Positions 33,773-41,719 of a stretch of DNA of 64,000 nucleotides are shown piece by piece. Made by a program: the position numbers and the translations under genes. The stretch comes from Herbidospora mongoliensis (GTDB taxonomy: Bacteria; Actinomycetota; Actinomycetes; Streptosporangiales; Streptosporangiaceae). Location: contig NZ_BBXD01000029.1 of assembly GCF_001570545.1 (NCBI RefSeq), positions 24,401 through 88,400 of the forward strand, read 5' to 3'. The notes beneath the pieces are model-generated. The model saw only the letters and a list, made by a program, of their open reading frames with translations. It did no database searches and was not told the DNA's origin. Position 1 is the first letter of the stretch; the number at the start of each line of letters is the position of its first letter.

Positions 33773-36412
33773 TTAGGAGTGGTCGATCTCCTGGATCACT
33801 TGGCCGCCCAGTTCCTTCTGGAGCAGGGCCAGGCCCGAGAGGCCGTCGGAGTCGACATCGGCGTCGTTGTCCGGGTCGACGTCGTCCTCGTCGGCCTTCT
33901 TCGCGCGCGCCGGCACCGCGTCCGGCCAAGCCTGGCGAGCGGCCGCGGCAGCCGCTGGGCGGGGCGCCGGCTGCGCCGCCCTGGGCTGCGGCGGTGCCTC
34001 GTAGGCCGATTGCGGGGCAGGGCGTTCGAACTCATCGGTGGGCGCGTCAGGCCATGACTCGTCGATGGAGGTCTTCGCCGCCTGCTTGCGCGGTGAGGCG
34101 ACGGCCTGGGCGGTCGATGAAGACGAAGGCTGCTGAACGGGCTGGACCTGCGGAGCAGCCTGCGCATGCTGGACGGTCTGAACAGGCGGGGTCGGCTGAA
34201 CCGGAGGCGGCGCTGGCGCCGGTGGCGGCGACGGCTGGGACGGACGGGCAGCCTGCCCGCCTCCCGTGCCACCCGTGACGACGTCGACCCGCCAGTGGCC
34301 ACCGAGCACATCCCCCAGGGCCGCGGCGACGACCTCGTCACGCTTGCCCTTCAGGAAACCCTGGACGTCACCCGGCTTCTCGAAGCCGACCGTCACCACG
34401 TTCCCCTCAGCGCCGAGGAGACGACCCTGAGCGTTGATGATCATCCAGGCGACCCGCTGACGGTTCTTGACAGCCTCCAGTACCTGCGGCCACACCTGAG
34501 CCACCATCCCCGCCCCGGCGGGTGCCTGCGAGGCACTCGGCGGAGGGGGAGCAGGACTGGCCTGAGCAGGGGAGGAGCCCGCCTGCGCCGCAGGCGGGAC
34601 ATCGGCTGCGGGCCGACCGCCAGAACCAGGCTTGACGGCAGTGGGCCAGTCATCCGCCGGGGGAACGGCAGCCTGGCCGGAAGGAACCCCACCCGAGCCG
34701 GGCTTCACGGTTTCGGGCCAGTCATCGCCGGCCGACGAGCTCACACCCGACGAAGCCGCACCCGATTGACCAACAGCCTTCTCAGCGCCGGACTGCGCCG
34801 CCCGATCTTGCGGAGCACCAGACTGCCGAGCCGAACCCTGCTGCGCGTCAGCCTGCGGCGCTTGCCCCCGCTGTGCGCCGGGCTGGGAGGCCAGGCCCGG
34901 CTGAACGCCAGACTGCGAAACTTGCCCAAGGGGAGCGCCAGCCTGAGGGACTTGACCCTGGTAACCATCAGCCTGCGGAGCTTGGCCCGGCTGAGCACCA
35001 GGCTGCAAGTTCTGACCCTGATAAGCACCGGGCTGCTGGGCCTGACCATGCTGAGCGCCCGACTGCGAGACGTGCTCCTGGTACGCGCCAGGCTGCGCAG
35101 CTCCTCCGGCCGACGCCCCGGAGTGCTCCCCACCCGCATAACTCCCAGGCTGCGGAGCCGCCGATCCCCCCTGCTGAGACCGCGCCGGGTAGGCCGGAGC
35201 CCCCACCGGCCGGGACACCTGCTGCGCCCCCGCGTACTGGCCACCAGCGTGAGCAACCCCGTCGCGTTCCAACCGCTCCAACCGAGCGAGCGTGGCAGCT
35301 TCGCCCGCCTCAGCCGCCGGAAGCAGGATCCGGGCGCACATCAGCTCAAGAAGCAGCCGAGGCGACGCCGCCCCGCGCATCTCCGTCAGGCCCGCGTTGA
35401 AGATCTCCCCCGCCCGGGTCAGCTCCGCCGGCCCCATCGCGGCCGCCTGCCCCTGCAGGCGCTCCAGCTCGTCGGCAGGCCGGTCAAGAAGCCCGTTGGC
35501 CGCTGCCTCAGGCACGTTCGCCAGGATCACCAGATCGCGGAACCGCTCCAACAGGTCGGTCGCGAAGCGGCGCGGGTCGTGGCCGCCCTCGATCACCCGG
35601 TTCACCGCCTGGAAGACCAGCCCGCCGTCACGCCGCGCGAAAGCGCCGACGATCTCGTCGAGAAGGTCGCCGTCGGTGTAACCGAGGAGGGAAACCGCGC
35701 GCTGGTAGGTGATCCCGCTCTCGTCGGCGCCCGCCAGGAGCTGGTCGAGGATGGACAGGGAGTCTCGGGCCGAGCCGGCCCCGGCCCGGACGACAAGAGG
35801 TAGGGCCGCAGGCTCGTAAGGCACCGCCTCCGACGCGAGGATCTCCTCCATGAGCGCTTTCAAAGTCGCCGGAGGCATCAGCCGGAACGGATAGTGGTGG
35901 GTGCGGGACTTGATCGTCCCGATGACCTTCTCGGGCTCGGTCGTCGCGAAGACGAACTTCAGGTGCGGCGGTGGCTCCTCGACGAGTTTGAGCAGCGCGT
36001 TGAAACCCTCGCGGGTCACCATGTGCGCCTCGTCGATGATGTAAATCTTGAACCGCGCCGACACGGGCGCGAAGAAGGCCCGTTCGCGCAGGTCGCGCGC
36101 GTCGTCGACACCACCGTGAGAGGCGGCGTCGATCTCGATCACGTCGAGGTGGCCGGGCCCCGTGGGGGCCAGGGCGACACAGGACTCACATACGCCACAC
36201 GGATCGGGCGTCGGCCCCTGCTCACAGTTGAGGCTCCGGGCGAGGATCCGCGCGCTCGACGTCTTGCCGCATCCCCGAGGACCGCTGAAGAGGTAGGCGT
36301 GGTTGATGCGCCCGCTTCTGAGAGCCTGGCGGAGCGGGTCGGTGACGTGCTCCTGCCCTTTGACCTCTGCAAACGTCCCGGGACGGTATTTGCGGTAGAG
36401 CGCGAGACTCAT
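33773..36412 (-). CDS. dnaX: DNA polymerase III subunits gamma/tau
   Basis: An 879-residue clamp-loader subunit. I start at ATG 36412 (MSLALYRKYRPGTF), preceded by GAGGAG; the extra upstream frame runs toward ffs. AAA+ motifs: Walker A GPRGCGKTSSARIL, a four-cysteine zinc module (C-EQGPTPDPCGVCESC), Walker B IYIIDEAHMV, sensor VFATTEPEKV. The AAA+ part covers roughly residues 1-370. Then comes an unusual Gln/Gly/Ala-rich region with eleven decapeptide repeats, a small folded module (VWPQVLEAVKNRQRVAWMI) and an acidic C-terminal tail (DEDDVDPDNDADVDSD). ffs lies upstream in the same direction. Confidence 0.96.
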   Translation of the reverse strand: MSLALYRKYRPGTFAEVKGQEHVTDPLRQALRSGRINHAYLFSGPRGCGKTSSARILARSLNCEQGPTPDPCGVCESCVALAPTGPGHLDVIEIDAASHGGVDDARDLRERAFFAPVSARFKIYIIDEAHMVTREGFNALLKLVEEPPPHLKFVFATTEPEKVIGTIKSRTHHYPFRLMPPATLKALMEEILASEAVPYEPAALPLVVRAGAGSARDSLSILDQLLAGADESGITYQRAVSLLGYTDGDLLDEIVGAFARRDGGLVFQAVNRVIEGGHDPRRFATDLLERFRDLVILANVPEAAANGLLDRPADELERLQGQAAAMGPAELTRAGEIFNAGLTEMRGAASPRLLLELMCARILLPAAEAGEAATLARLERLERDGVAHAGGQYAGAQQVSRPVGAPAYPARSQQGGSAAPQPGSYAGGEHSGASAGGAAQPGAYQEHVSQSGAQHGQAQQPGAYQGQNLQPGAQPGQAPQADGYQGQVPQAGAPLGQVSQSGVQPGLASQPGAQRGQAPQADAQQGSARQSGAPQDRAAQSGAEKAVGQSGAASSGVSSSAGDDWPETVKPGSGGVPSGQAAVPPADDWPTAVKPGSGGRPAADVPPAAQAGSSPAQASPAPPPPSASQAPAGAGMVAQVWPQVLEAVKNRQRVAWMIINAQGRLLGAEGNVVTVGFEKPGDVQGFLKGKRDEVVAAALGDVLGGHWRVDVVTGGTGGGQAARPSQPSPPPAPAPPPVQPTPPVQTVQHAQAAPQVQPVQQPSSSSTAQAVASPRKQAAKTSIDESWPDAPTDEFERPAPQSAYEAPPQPRAAQPAPRPAAAAAARQAWPDAVPARAKKADEDDVDPDNDADVDSDGLSGLALLQKELGGQVIQEIDHS
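34760..35089 (-). repeat. Eleven decapeptide repeats in the dnaX linker
   Basis: The coding sequence repeats with a 30-base period, encoding variants of GAxxGQxxQx (for example GAYQGQNLQP, GAQPGQAPQA). Eleven consecutive units fit 330 bases exactly. It forms a long flexible linker between the clamp-loader domain and the tau C-terminus. Confidence 0.8.
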
Positions 36413-36453
36413 GAACGGTCTCCTCGGGGAGAGCAGAACCGGAAGCAAAAGAA

Positions 36454-36537
36454 CCCCCCGCACACCCGCCAGAGCCCGCTTATCCTTGCTGCCTTCCGGC
36501 CCTGGGGAGGTTCACAGGATGACGCCGCGCGAGGGGT
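36454..36537 (-). ncRNA. ffs: Small signal recognition particle RNA (4.5S-like)
   Basis: On the minus strand, CCAGGGCCGGAAGGCAGCAA followed by GGATAAG is the conserved SRP RNA apical loop that binds Ffh. The ends CCCCTCGCGCGGCG and GGCGGGTGTGCGGGGGG pair to close the hairpin. A -10-like TAGACT (36551-36546) precedes the 5' end, and TTCTTTT follows the 3' end as a terminator. The location just upstream of dnaX is typical of actinobacteria. Exact ends may differ by a few bases. Confidence 0.92.
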
Positions 36538-36641
36538 CCGAGGACAGTCTAGCCGCCACCCCGACCACCTGTGCCCAGGCCGCGAAATGGGCCGCCAAAT
36601 GGAAGGACGACGCATCTGCCAAGTCATGTAAGCTTCTCGAC

Positions 36642-36730
36642 GGAGGATTCGCCTAGTTGGCCTAGGGCGCACGATTGGAAATCGTGTTTCGGGAAACCGA
36701 TCAGGGGTTCAAATCCCCTATCCTCCGCCA
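36642..36730 (+). tRNA. tRNA-Ser (anticodon GGA)
   Basis: The acceptor arms GGAGGAT and ATCCTCC pair fully, and CCA is encoded (36728-36730). The anticodon loop TTGGAAA lies between CACGA and TCGTG, with GGA at 36677-36679. The long variable arm around TTTCGGGAAACCGA is typical of serine tRNA. The T loop GGGGTTCAAATCCCC is present. It reads UCC/UCU codons. Confidence 0.97.
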
Positions 36731-36737
36731 CCTGAAG

Positions 36738-36768
36738 GGGCCGGTCGCAAAGTCGACCGGCCCTTCTT
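36738..36768 (+). terminator. Intrinsic terminator after tRNA-Ser(GGA)
   Basis: GGGCCGGTCG (36738-36747) pairs perfectly with CGACCGGCCC (36754-36763) around a 6-nt loop, followed by TTCTT. Confidence 0.85.
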
Positions 36769-36940
36769 CATTTCCACAACCAAGATCTTCTTCCGTTACG
36801 GCTCCGCCCACCCCGGCACCGCCCGCCGCCCCCGGCACTCCCCGTTCCCGGCGCCAACCGGCCGCGCCCGCCCCACCGAGCAACGAGAAGCCACGAGAAG
36901 CCCCCGCATGATCGCCCCTCTCCAGGGCAGTCACGCCGTC

Positions 36941-37798
36941 ATGGATTTCGACGACCAAGCAAAGCTCGACTCCTCTCAGGTCGAGAGCCGTGGCCGGGGT
37001 GGCATCCCCGGTGGCGGGCTTGCGGTCGGCGGCGGCGCGGCCGGGATCATCGCGCTGATCGTCGCTCTCGTCTTCGGCTTCGACATCGGTGGCGTCACCG
37101 GTGGAGGAGGCACGGAGAACCCCGCTGTCCAGCCGTCCAGTGACCTCGGTGACAAGTGCAAGACAGGGGCGGACGCCGACCAGGATGAGCAGTGCCGGGT
37201 CGTCGGCGTGGTCAACAGCCTCCAGGACTACTGGGCCACCAAGGTCGACGGCTACCAGCCCGCCAAGACCGTCCTCTTCGAACAGGGCGTCCAGACGGAG
37301 TGCGGCGCGGCCGAATCGGCCGTCGGGCCCTTCTACTGTCCGGTCGACCGCTACGTCTATCTGGACCTGAGCTTCTTCAACCAGCTCGAATCCCAGCTCG
37401 GCGCCGCGAACACCCCGTTCGCCCAGGCGTACGTGATCGCGCACGAATACGGCCACCACGTGCAGAACCTGACGGGCACGCTGGAGAAGAGCGGCGGCGA
37501 GGGCGCCGACAGCGGATCGGTCAGGGTGGAACTCCAGGCGGACTGCTACTCCGGTGTGTGGGCCAAGAACGCGGTCGACACCGGTTTCTTCGCCAAGCCG
37601 TTCACCGACGCCGACATCCAGGAGGCGCTGGCCGCCGCCTCGGCGGTGGGCGACGACTCGATCCAGCAGAAGAGCGGTGGCCAGGTGAACCCCGACGCGT
37701 TCACGCACGGCACCTCGGAGCAGCGGGTGACCTGGTTCACGAACGGCTACAAATCAGGGGATCCCGCACGATGTGACACGTTCTCCGGGTCGATCTGA
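36941..37798 (+). CDS. YpfJ-type neutral zinc metallopeptidase
   Basis: A 285-residue membrane-bound peptidase. A cytoplasmic N-terminus (MDFDDQAKLDSSQVESRGRGG) is followed by one membrane helix (AAGIIALIVALVFGF) and an extracellular domain with AYVIAHEYGHHVQNL, the HExxH-type zinc site. Later RVELQADCYSGVWAK and HGTSEQRVTWFTNGY match the family. ATG 36941 gives the standard N-terminus; ATG 36908 would add 11 residues. The family is widespread but its substrates are unknown. Confidence 0.93.
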   Translation: MDFDDQAKLDSSQVESRGRGGIPGGGLAVGGGAAGIIALIVALVFGFDIGGVTGGGGTENPAVQPSSDLGDKCKTGADADQDEQCRVVGVVNSLQDYWATKVDGYQPAKTVLFEQGVQTECGAAESAVGPFYCPVDRYVYLDLSFFNQLESQLGAANTPFAQAYVIAHEYGHHVQNLTGTLEKSGGEGADSGSVRVELQADCYSGVWAKNAVDTGFFAKPFTDADIQEALAAASAVGDDSIQQKSGGQVNPDAFTHGTSEQRVTWFTNGYKSGDPARCDTFSGSI

Positions 37799-37831
37799 CC
37801 CGGGCCACCTTCGTCTCATAAACTACATAGC

Positions 37832-38122
37832 GTGATCTTTAAGTTGGTCGGCGACGAACGCCCCTATCCCGAGCACCGTCTCGGGCATCGAGAATGGGCG
37901 CAGATTCCACCCCGCCAGGTCAGACTGGACGCTCTCATCACCACGAAGGCCGTCCTCGACCTGCACTCCCTGCTGGCCAAGGACTCCACCTTCTACGGTG
38001 ACCTCTTCCCACACGTGGTGCAGTGGGAAGGGGAACTCTACCTGGAAGACGGGCTCCACCGGGCTCTGCGCGCGGCCCTGCACCAGCGGTCGGTGCTGCA
38101 CGCGCGGGTGCTGGAACTCTAG
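37832..38122 (+). CDS. Conserved 96-aa protein (annotated elsewhere as VapB-like antitoxin)
   Basis: 96 residues starting at GTG 37832. Seen: MIFKLVGDERPYPEHRLGHR, IPPRQVRLDALITTKAVLDL, DSTFYGDLFPHVVQWEGELY, LEDGLHRALRAALHQRSVLH. I recall closely similar streptomycete proteins labelled VapB-family antitoxins. No PIN-domain toxin gene is adjacent, so toxin-antitoxin function is doubtful here. The protein is compact and probably soluble. Confidence 0.8.
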   Translation: MIFKLVGDERPYPEHRLGHREWAQIPPRQVRLDALITTKAVLDLHSLLAKDSTFYGDLFPHVVQWEGELYLEDGLHRALRAALHQRSVLHARVLEL

Positions 38123-38137
38123 GGACCAAAAACAAGA

Positions 38138-38168
38138 ACGACCCGGTGTGATGATCACACCGGGTCGT
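38138..38168 (-). terminator. Terminator with 14-bp stem after tRNA-Ser(CGA)
   Basis: ACGACCCGGTGTGA (38138-38151) pairs perfectly with TCACACCGGGTCGT (38155-38168), with a 3-nt loop. On the minus strand it is followed by TCTTGTTTTT, so it terminates the tRNA transcript. It may also act on the plus-strand gene. Confidence 0.85.
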
Positions 38169-38174
38169 CGTATG

Positions 38175-38262
38175 TGGCGGTGGTGGTGGGATTTGAACCC
38201 ACGGTAGGTTGCCCTACACGCGCTTTCGAGGCGCGCTCCATCGGCCACTAGGAGACACCACC
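38175..38262 (-). tRNA. tRNA-Ser (anticodon CGA)
   Basis: On the minus strand, acceptor GGTGGTG (5') pairs with CACCACC (3') and CCA is encoded. The anticodon loop CTCGAAA carries CGA (38228-38226). The long variable arm (TGTAGGGCAACCTAC) and T loop GGGTTCAAATCCC fit a serine tRNA. It decodes UCG. Confidence 0.97.
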
Positions 38263-38286
38263 GCGAAGCAGCTTACCTGAGATCGG

Positions 38287-38751
38287 TCAGTGTTCGCGCC
38301 TCGCGGCGAAGAAGGCCGAAAGGAGCGAAGCACATTCCTCTTCGCGTACGCCCATGACCACCTCCGGCCGATGATTCAGCCGCCGGTCGCGCACCACGTC
38401 CCACAGCGACCCGACGGCCCCGCCCTTCTCGTCGACGGCCCCGTAGACGATCCGGTCGACCCGGGCCAGCACGGCGGCGCCGGCGCACATCGTGCAGGGC
38501 TCCAGCGTCACGACGAGGGTGCACCCGGAAAGCCGCCATTCGCCCAGAACCGAGGCCGCGGCGCGCAGGGCCAGGATCTCGGCGTGAGCGGTCGGATCTC
38601 CCGAGGACTCGCGCGCGTTTCCGCGACGCGCCAGAACACGGCCGTCGGAAGCCACCACAACGGCCCCGACGGGCACCTCACCCCGCTGGGACGCCTCAGC
38701 GGCATCGATGAGGGCCAGGCCCATCACCTGGTCGTACAGAGAAGAAGTCAC
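38287..38751 (-). CDS. tadA: tRNA-specific adenosine deaminase
   Basis: A 154-residue enzyme that converts A34 to inosine in tRNA-Arg(ACG). Motifs: catalytic HAEILAL (zinc His and Glu) and PCTMCAGA (two zinc Cys), then DEKGGAVGSLWDV. The start is GTG 38751, overlapping the TGA of the upstream gene (GTGA), which signals coupling. It is last in an operon with two tandem partner genes. Confidence 0.95.
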   Translation of the reverse strand: MTSSLYDQVMGLALIDAAEASQRGEVPVGAVVVASDGRVLARRGNARESSGDPTAHAEILALRAAASVLGEWRLSGCTLVVTLEPCTMCAGAAVLARVDRIVYGAVDEKGGAVGSLWDVVRDRRLNHRPEVVMGVREEECASLLSAFFAARREH

Positions 38752-39230
38752 CTGAGCCGGTCGAGTTCCTCACCGAAGGAGAGGCGCTCGGCCACGACGG
38801 ACAGGACGTCGGCGGGCAGCATGCCCTCCTCGACGCTCAGCTCCAGCAGGACCTCGGCGCGCAGCCCGAAGTCGGCCAGCAGCTCGAAGTCGCCGCCGGG
38901 GCGGACCCCGAGGTCGGGCGTCTCCTTGTCGATCGCGATGCCGGCCAGCTCGGCGAACAGCTCGCCGAGCGGGTCGGTCACCCCGGCCTGCGCGTCGGAC
39001 AGGAACACCCGGGGGTCGAGTTCGCCCTCGTAGCGGACGAGGGCGAACCATTCGTCCTCGACCTCGACACAGAGCAGCACGAGTTCGTCACCGGACAGGC
39101 CGAGGGCCTCGCTGACCGCGTCGCCGACGTCGTCGGCGATCTCGGCCTCGGACAGGTCGACCTCGGCCCCGGACCAGCGGCCGTCGGTGCGCAGGAAAGC
39201 GGCGGCGAAGAGATTGGTACGTGTGGGCAT
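38748..39230 (-). CDS. TadA-associated protein, paralogue 2
   Basis: A 160-residue acidic protein. It shares with the next gene upstream the plan F-A-x-x-x-x-R-x-D-x-x-W at the start, and DPRVFLSDAQAG and PLGELFAELAGI in the middle, which match proteins annotated as tRNA adenosine deaminase-associated. Start ATG 39230, 19 bases after the upstream stop. It overlaps tadA by four bases. Function is unknown; it may modulate TadA. Confidence 0.82.
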   Translation of the reverse strand: MPTRTNLFAAAFLRTDGRWSGAEVDLSEAEIADDVGDAVSEALGLSGDELVLLCVEVEDEWFALVRYEGELDPRVFLSDAQAGVTDPLGELFAELAGIAIDKETPDLGVRPGGDFELLADFGLRAEVLLELSVEEGMLPADVLSVVAERLSFGEELDRLR

Positions 39231-39249
39231 GGCGAGGTCCCGAGGTTTG

Positions 39250-39738
39250 TCAGCCGATGATGGCGTCGACAGCGCGTTCGAAGGGGTCGCGGAATCCGAG
39301 TCGGGCGGCGATGCTGAACAGCACTTCGTCGGGGTAGAGGTCGCGGTCGCCCGACAGCGCCCCCAGCTCCATCTCGTCGAGGCCGAGGTCGGCGAAGACC
39401 GACAGGTCGCCCGCGGGCAGCACGCTGTCGAGCTCTTCTTCCTCGGGAACCGGGATGTCGATGAAGTCGAGAACCTGCCGTGCCAGCGGCCACTCCCACG
39501 ACGCGGTGATGTCAGAAAGGAAGACACTCACCCGCTCGCCGAAGACCCGTAATGCCACGAAGAAGTCATCCCCCACAGCCACCAGGCCAATCGTTCCGGC
39601 ACTGCTGGGCTGCTGGCGCAGGGCCTGAAGCAGACCCCTGAGGTCAGAAGTGAGCGCCACCGGGAGCATTTCCGCTTCCCACTGGTCGTCTTCGCGGTAG
39701 ACCACGATGGCGAAGTCGAGTACGTCTTCGTCGGTCAT
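39250..39738 (-). CDS. TadA-associated protein, paralogue 1
   Basis: A 162-residue acidic protein (TIGR03941-like). Seen: LDFAIVVYREDDQWEAEMLP, VGDDFFVALRVFGERVSVFL, DLSVFADLGLDEMELGAL, YPDEVLFSIAARLGFRDPFE. It is the first gene of a three-gene operon ending with tadA. Having two tandem paralogues is notable. It is divergent from upp with a 139-base spacer. Confidence 0.85.
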   Translation of the reverse strand: MTDEDVLDFAIVVYREDDQWEAEMLPVALTSDLRGLLQALRQQPSSAGTIGLVAVGDDFFVALRVFGERVSVFLSDITASWEWPLARQVLDFIDIPVPEEEELDSVLPAGDLSVFADLGLDEMELGALSGDRDLYPDEVLFSIAARLGFRDPFERAVDAIIG

Positions 39739-39783
39739 CTGGTCTCCACGGACGCGATCATCACGGCCGTAATGGTTTCAGAC

Positions 39784-39811
39784 GCGCGACACCCCCGTCC
39801 GGTTGTCGCGC
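39784..39811 (+). promoter_or_regulatory. Perfect 8-bp inverted repeat upstream of upp
   Basis: GCGCGACA (39784-39791) and TGTCGCGC (39804-39811) form perfect arms with 12 nt between. The site lies in the divergent region between upp and the TadA operon and may be an operator or leader hairpin. Confidence 0.5.
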
Positions 39812-39877
39812 AAATTGTGATCAAAACCGCCGGGCGGGTTCGGATGTCTGTTCCGCTTCGCGGTACCTTCGGTTCTC

Positions 39878-40516
39878 ATGGAGACCCATGTCGTTGATCA
39901 TCCGCTCGTTTCGCACAAACTCACGACTCTTCGTGACGTGCGGACCGACTCGCCGACCTTCCGGCGGCTGGCTGACGAACTGGTGACCCTCCTGGCCTAC
40001 GAGGCCACCCGGGAGGTCCGCGTCTCCGAGGTGACCGTGGAGACTCCCCTGACCACCACTCGGGGTGTACGTCTTTCTCGACCCACACCTTTGGTAGTGC
40101 CGATCCTGCGGGCGGGCCTCGGAATGCTCGACGGGATGATGCGACTGCTCCCGACGGCCGAGGTCGGCTTCCTCGGGATGATCCGCAACGAGGAGACCCT
40201 CGAGGCCTCCACCTACGCCACCCGCCTGCCCGAGGATCTGTCCGGGCGGCAGTGCTTCGTGCTCGACCCCATGCTGGCCACCGGCGGAACCCTGTCGGCC
40301 GCCATCGAGTTCCTCTTCTCCCGCGGCGCAGAAGACGTGACCGCACTCTGTCTCCTGGCCGCCCCCGAGGGCCTGGCCCACCTCGAGTCGGTCTTCCACG
40401 ACTCGGGCCGCCCGATCAAGGTTGTCACCGCGGGTCTCGACGAACGGCTCAACGAGCTCGGCTACATCATGCCGGGCCTGGGTGACGCCGGAGACCGGCT
40501 CTACGGCGTCGCCTGA
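39878..40516 (+). CDS. upp: Uracil phosphoribosyltransferase
   Basis: A 212-residue pyrimidine salvage enzyme making UMP from uracil and PRPP. The PRPP motif [16 protein letters not shown] is near residue 127; [17 protein letters not shown] and [16 protein letters not shown] are family signatures. The C-terminal uracil-binding loop is intact. Start ATG 39878 with no strong Shine-Dalgarno. Confidence 0.97.
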   Translation: METHVVDHPLVSHKLTTLRDVRTDSPTFRRLADELVTLLAYEATREVRVSEVTVETPLTTTRGVRLSRPTPLVVPILRAGLGMLDGMMRLLPTAEVGFLGMIRNEETLEASTYATRLPEDLSGRQCFVLDPMLATGGTLSAAIEFLFSRGAEDVTALCLLAAPEGLAHLESVFHDSGRPIKVVTAGLDERLNELGYIMPGLGDAGDRLYGVA

Positions 40517-40611
40517 TTAGTTACACTTGGTGACTGCTCGGGTACGTACAGTAGTGACGACGTCTCTTTAGCGTCACTCGCTGTATGTGGGGGCGCGCAC
40601 CAGGGAGAGCC

Positions 40612-40806
40612 ATGAGTCAGTACGAGCAGGTCGAGGCCGCGCTCCGTGACGAGTTCGCGGGGGTTCACCCGGCCACCACTGTCACGCGCTGTATTCAGGC
40701 CGCCCATCATGGGGCCGTGGAAGTGACGGGTCACGCCTATCCCGGGCTGGTGGAGCGCATCGCGCGCCGGCACCTTCAGGTTCTCGCTACCGCGACGGAG
40801 TCATAG
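40612..40806 (+). CDS. Small three-helix-bundle protein
   Basis: 64 residues starting at ATG 40612, with GGGAGAG upstream. All-helical: EQVEAALRDEFAGVHPATTV, TRCIQAAHHGAVEVTG, VERIARRHLQVLAT. It resembles short actinobacterial proteins described as having a three-helix dimerisation bundle. Function unknown. The next gene lies about 70 bases downstream. Confidence 0.75.
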   Translation: MSQYEQVEAALRDEFAGVHPATTVTRCIQAAHHGAVEVTGHAYPGLVERIARRHLQVLATATES

Positions 40807-40879
40807 CGAGGCCGGTAGTTCCGGCTTTATGCGCTTTACCGAACCAGGTGCCTGGGTAATCTATGACTCAGTGGGAGTG

Positions 40880-41047
40880 GTGACCGCAGTGCAGGTCAAG
40901 AAGATTCTCAAGTGGGGAGCTGTTGCTCTGGTGGCTTTCTACCTCTTGTCGCGGCCGCATGACGCCGCAGACACCGTGACCGGCGCGGTCACAGGGGTCG
41001 TGAACGGCGCTAACTCAGTGGCCCAATTCTTCGCGCGACTGTCATGA
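40880..41047 (+). CDS. Small membrane protein
   Basis: A protein of about 55 residues with one hydrophobic helix (WGAVALVAFYLLS) after a basic N-terminus (VKKILK). The start is uncertain: GTG at 40871, 40880 or 40889 are all possible, with GGGAG at 40873; ATG 40829 lacks a ribosome site. The stop overlaps the next ATG as ATGA, so it is coupled to the PH-domain protein. Function unknown. Confidence 0.7.
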   Translation: MTAVQVKKILKWGAVALVAFYLLSRPHDAADTVTGAVTGVVNGANSVAQFFARLS

Positions 41048-41574
41048 GACTAGTCACCCACGGGGACTCCGCCCCGTCCTCAGTCAACCGCTACTTACTT
41101 CCCCATGAGCACCAGGTCATCATGGTCAGGCGCCATCCGGCCGTGCTGCTCAGACCGGTCGCCGAGATCTTCGGCGGCCTCATCCTCGCGGGACTCGCCA
41201 GCCAGTGGCTCGGCCCCGCCAGCGGTGGCCAGGCCCTCGTCATCATCTGGTGGGCCTGGCTGCTGCTGCTGATCCGCTTCGTCTGGAAGGTGGCGGAGTG
41301 GTCGGTCGACTACTTCATCGTGACCTCTCAGCGCATGATGGTGGCCACCGGGCTGATCACCCGCAAGGTGGCGATGATGCCCCTCGGCAAGGTCACAGAC
41401 ATGAGCTTCCAGCGTGACCTCCTGGGCAGGGTCCTGGGCTACGGGGAATTCGTCATGGAATCGGCCGGTCAAGACCAGGCCTTGCGGACGGTCCCTTACA
41501 TTCCATACCCCGAGACCCTTTACCTCGAGGTCTGCCAGATGATCTTCCCGAACAAGGACGACTCGGACGACTAA
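41044..41574 (+). CDS. PH domain-containing membrane protein
   Basis: 176 residues. Two membrane helices (about 42-80; PVAEIFGGLILAGLA and LVIIWWAWLLLLIRFVW) precede a bacterial PH-like domain: DYFIVTSQRMMVATGLITRK, VAMMPLGKVTDMSFQRDLLG, YGEFVMESAGQDQALRTVPY. This is the bPH2 (YdbS-like) family. It is translationally coupled to the small membrane protein before it, and the pair may form one complex. Confidence 0.85.
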   Translation: MRLVTHGDSAPSSVNRYLLPHEHQVIMVRRHPAVLLRPVAEIFGGLILAGLASQWLGPASGGQALVIIWWAWLLLLIRFVWKVAEWSVDYFIVTSQRMMVATGLITRKVAMMPLGKVTDMSFQRDLLGRVLGYGEFVMESAGQDQALRTVPYIPYPETLYLEVCQMIFPNKDDSDD

Positions 41575-41604
41575 CGTCCGAAATGCCGCTTTCCAGCAAG
41601 GATT

Positions 41605-41640
41605 CCCGAGGAGCGAACATAGTTCGCCCTCGGGATTCTT
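41605..41640 (+). terminator. Terminator after PH-domain gene
   Basis: CCCGAGG, one unpaired base, then GCGAAC pair with GTTCGC and CCTCGGG around an ATA loop, followed by ATTCTT. A strong intrinsic terminator. Confidence 0.75.
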
Positions 41641-41719
41641 GACGGGAGGGTTACCCGATTCGACAGCTTCGTGCCATCATGGCGGGACCATTGACCAATC
41701 CCCTGCCCTGAGAGAACAG

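Noticed and set aside
37832..38122. Toxin-antitoxin locus
   Set aside because: The protein resembles ones labelled VapB, but no toxin gene lies beside it.
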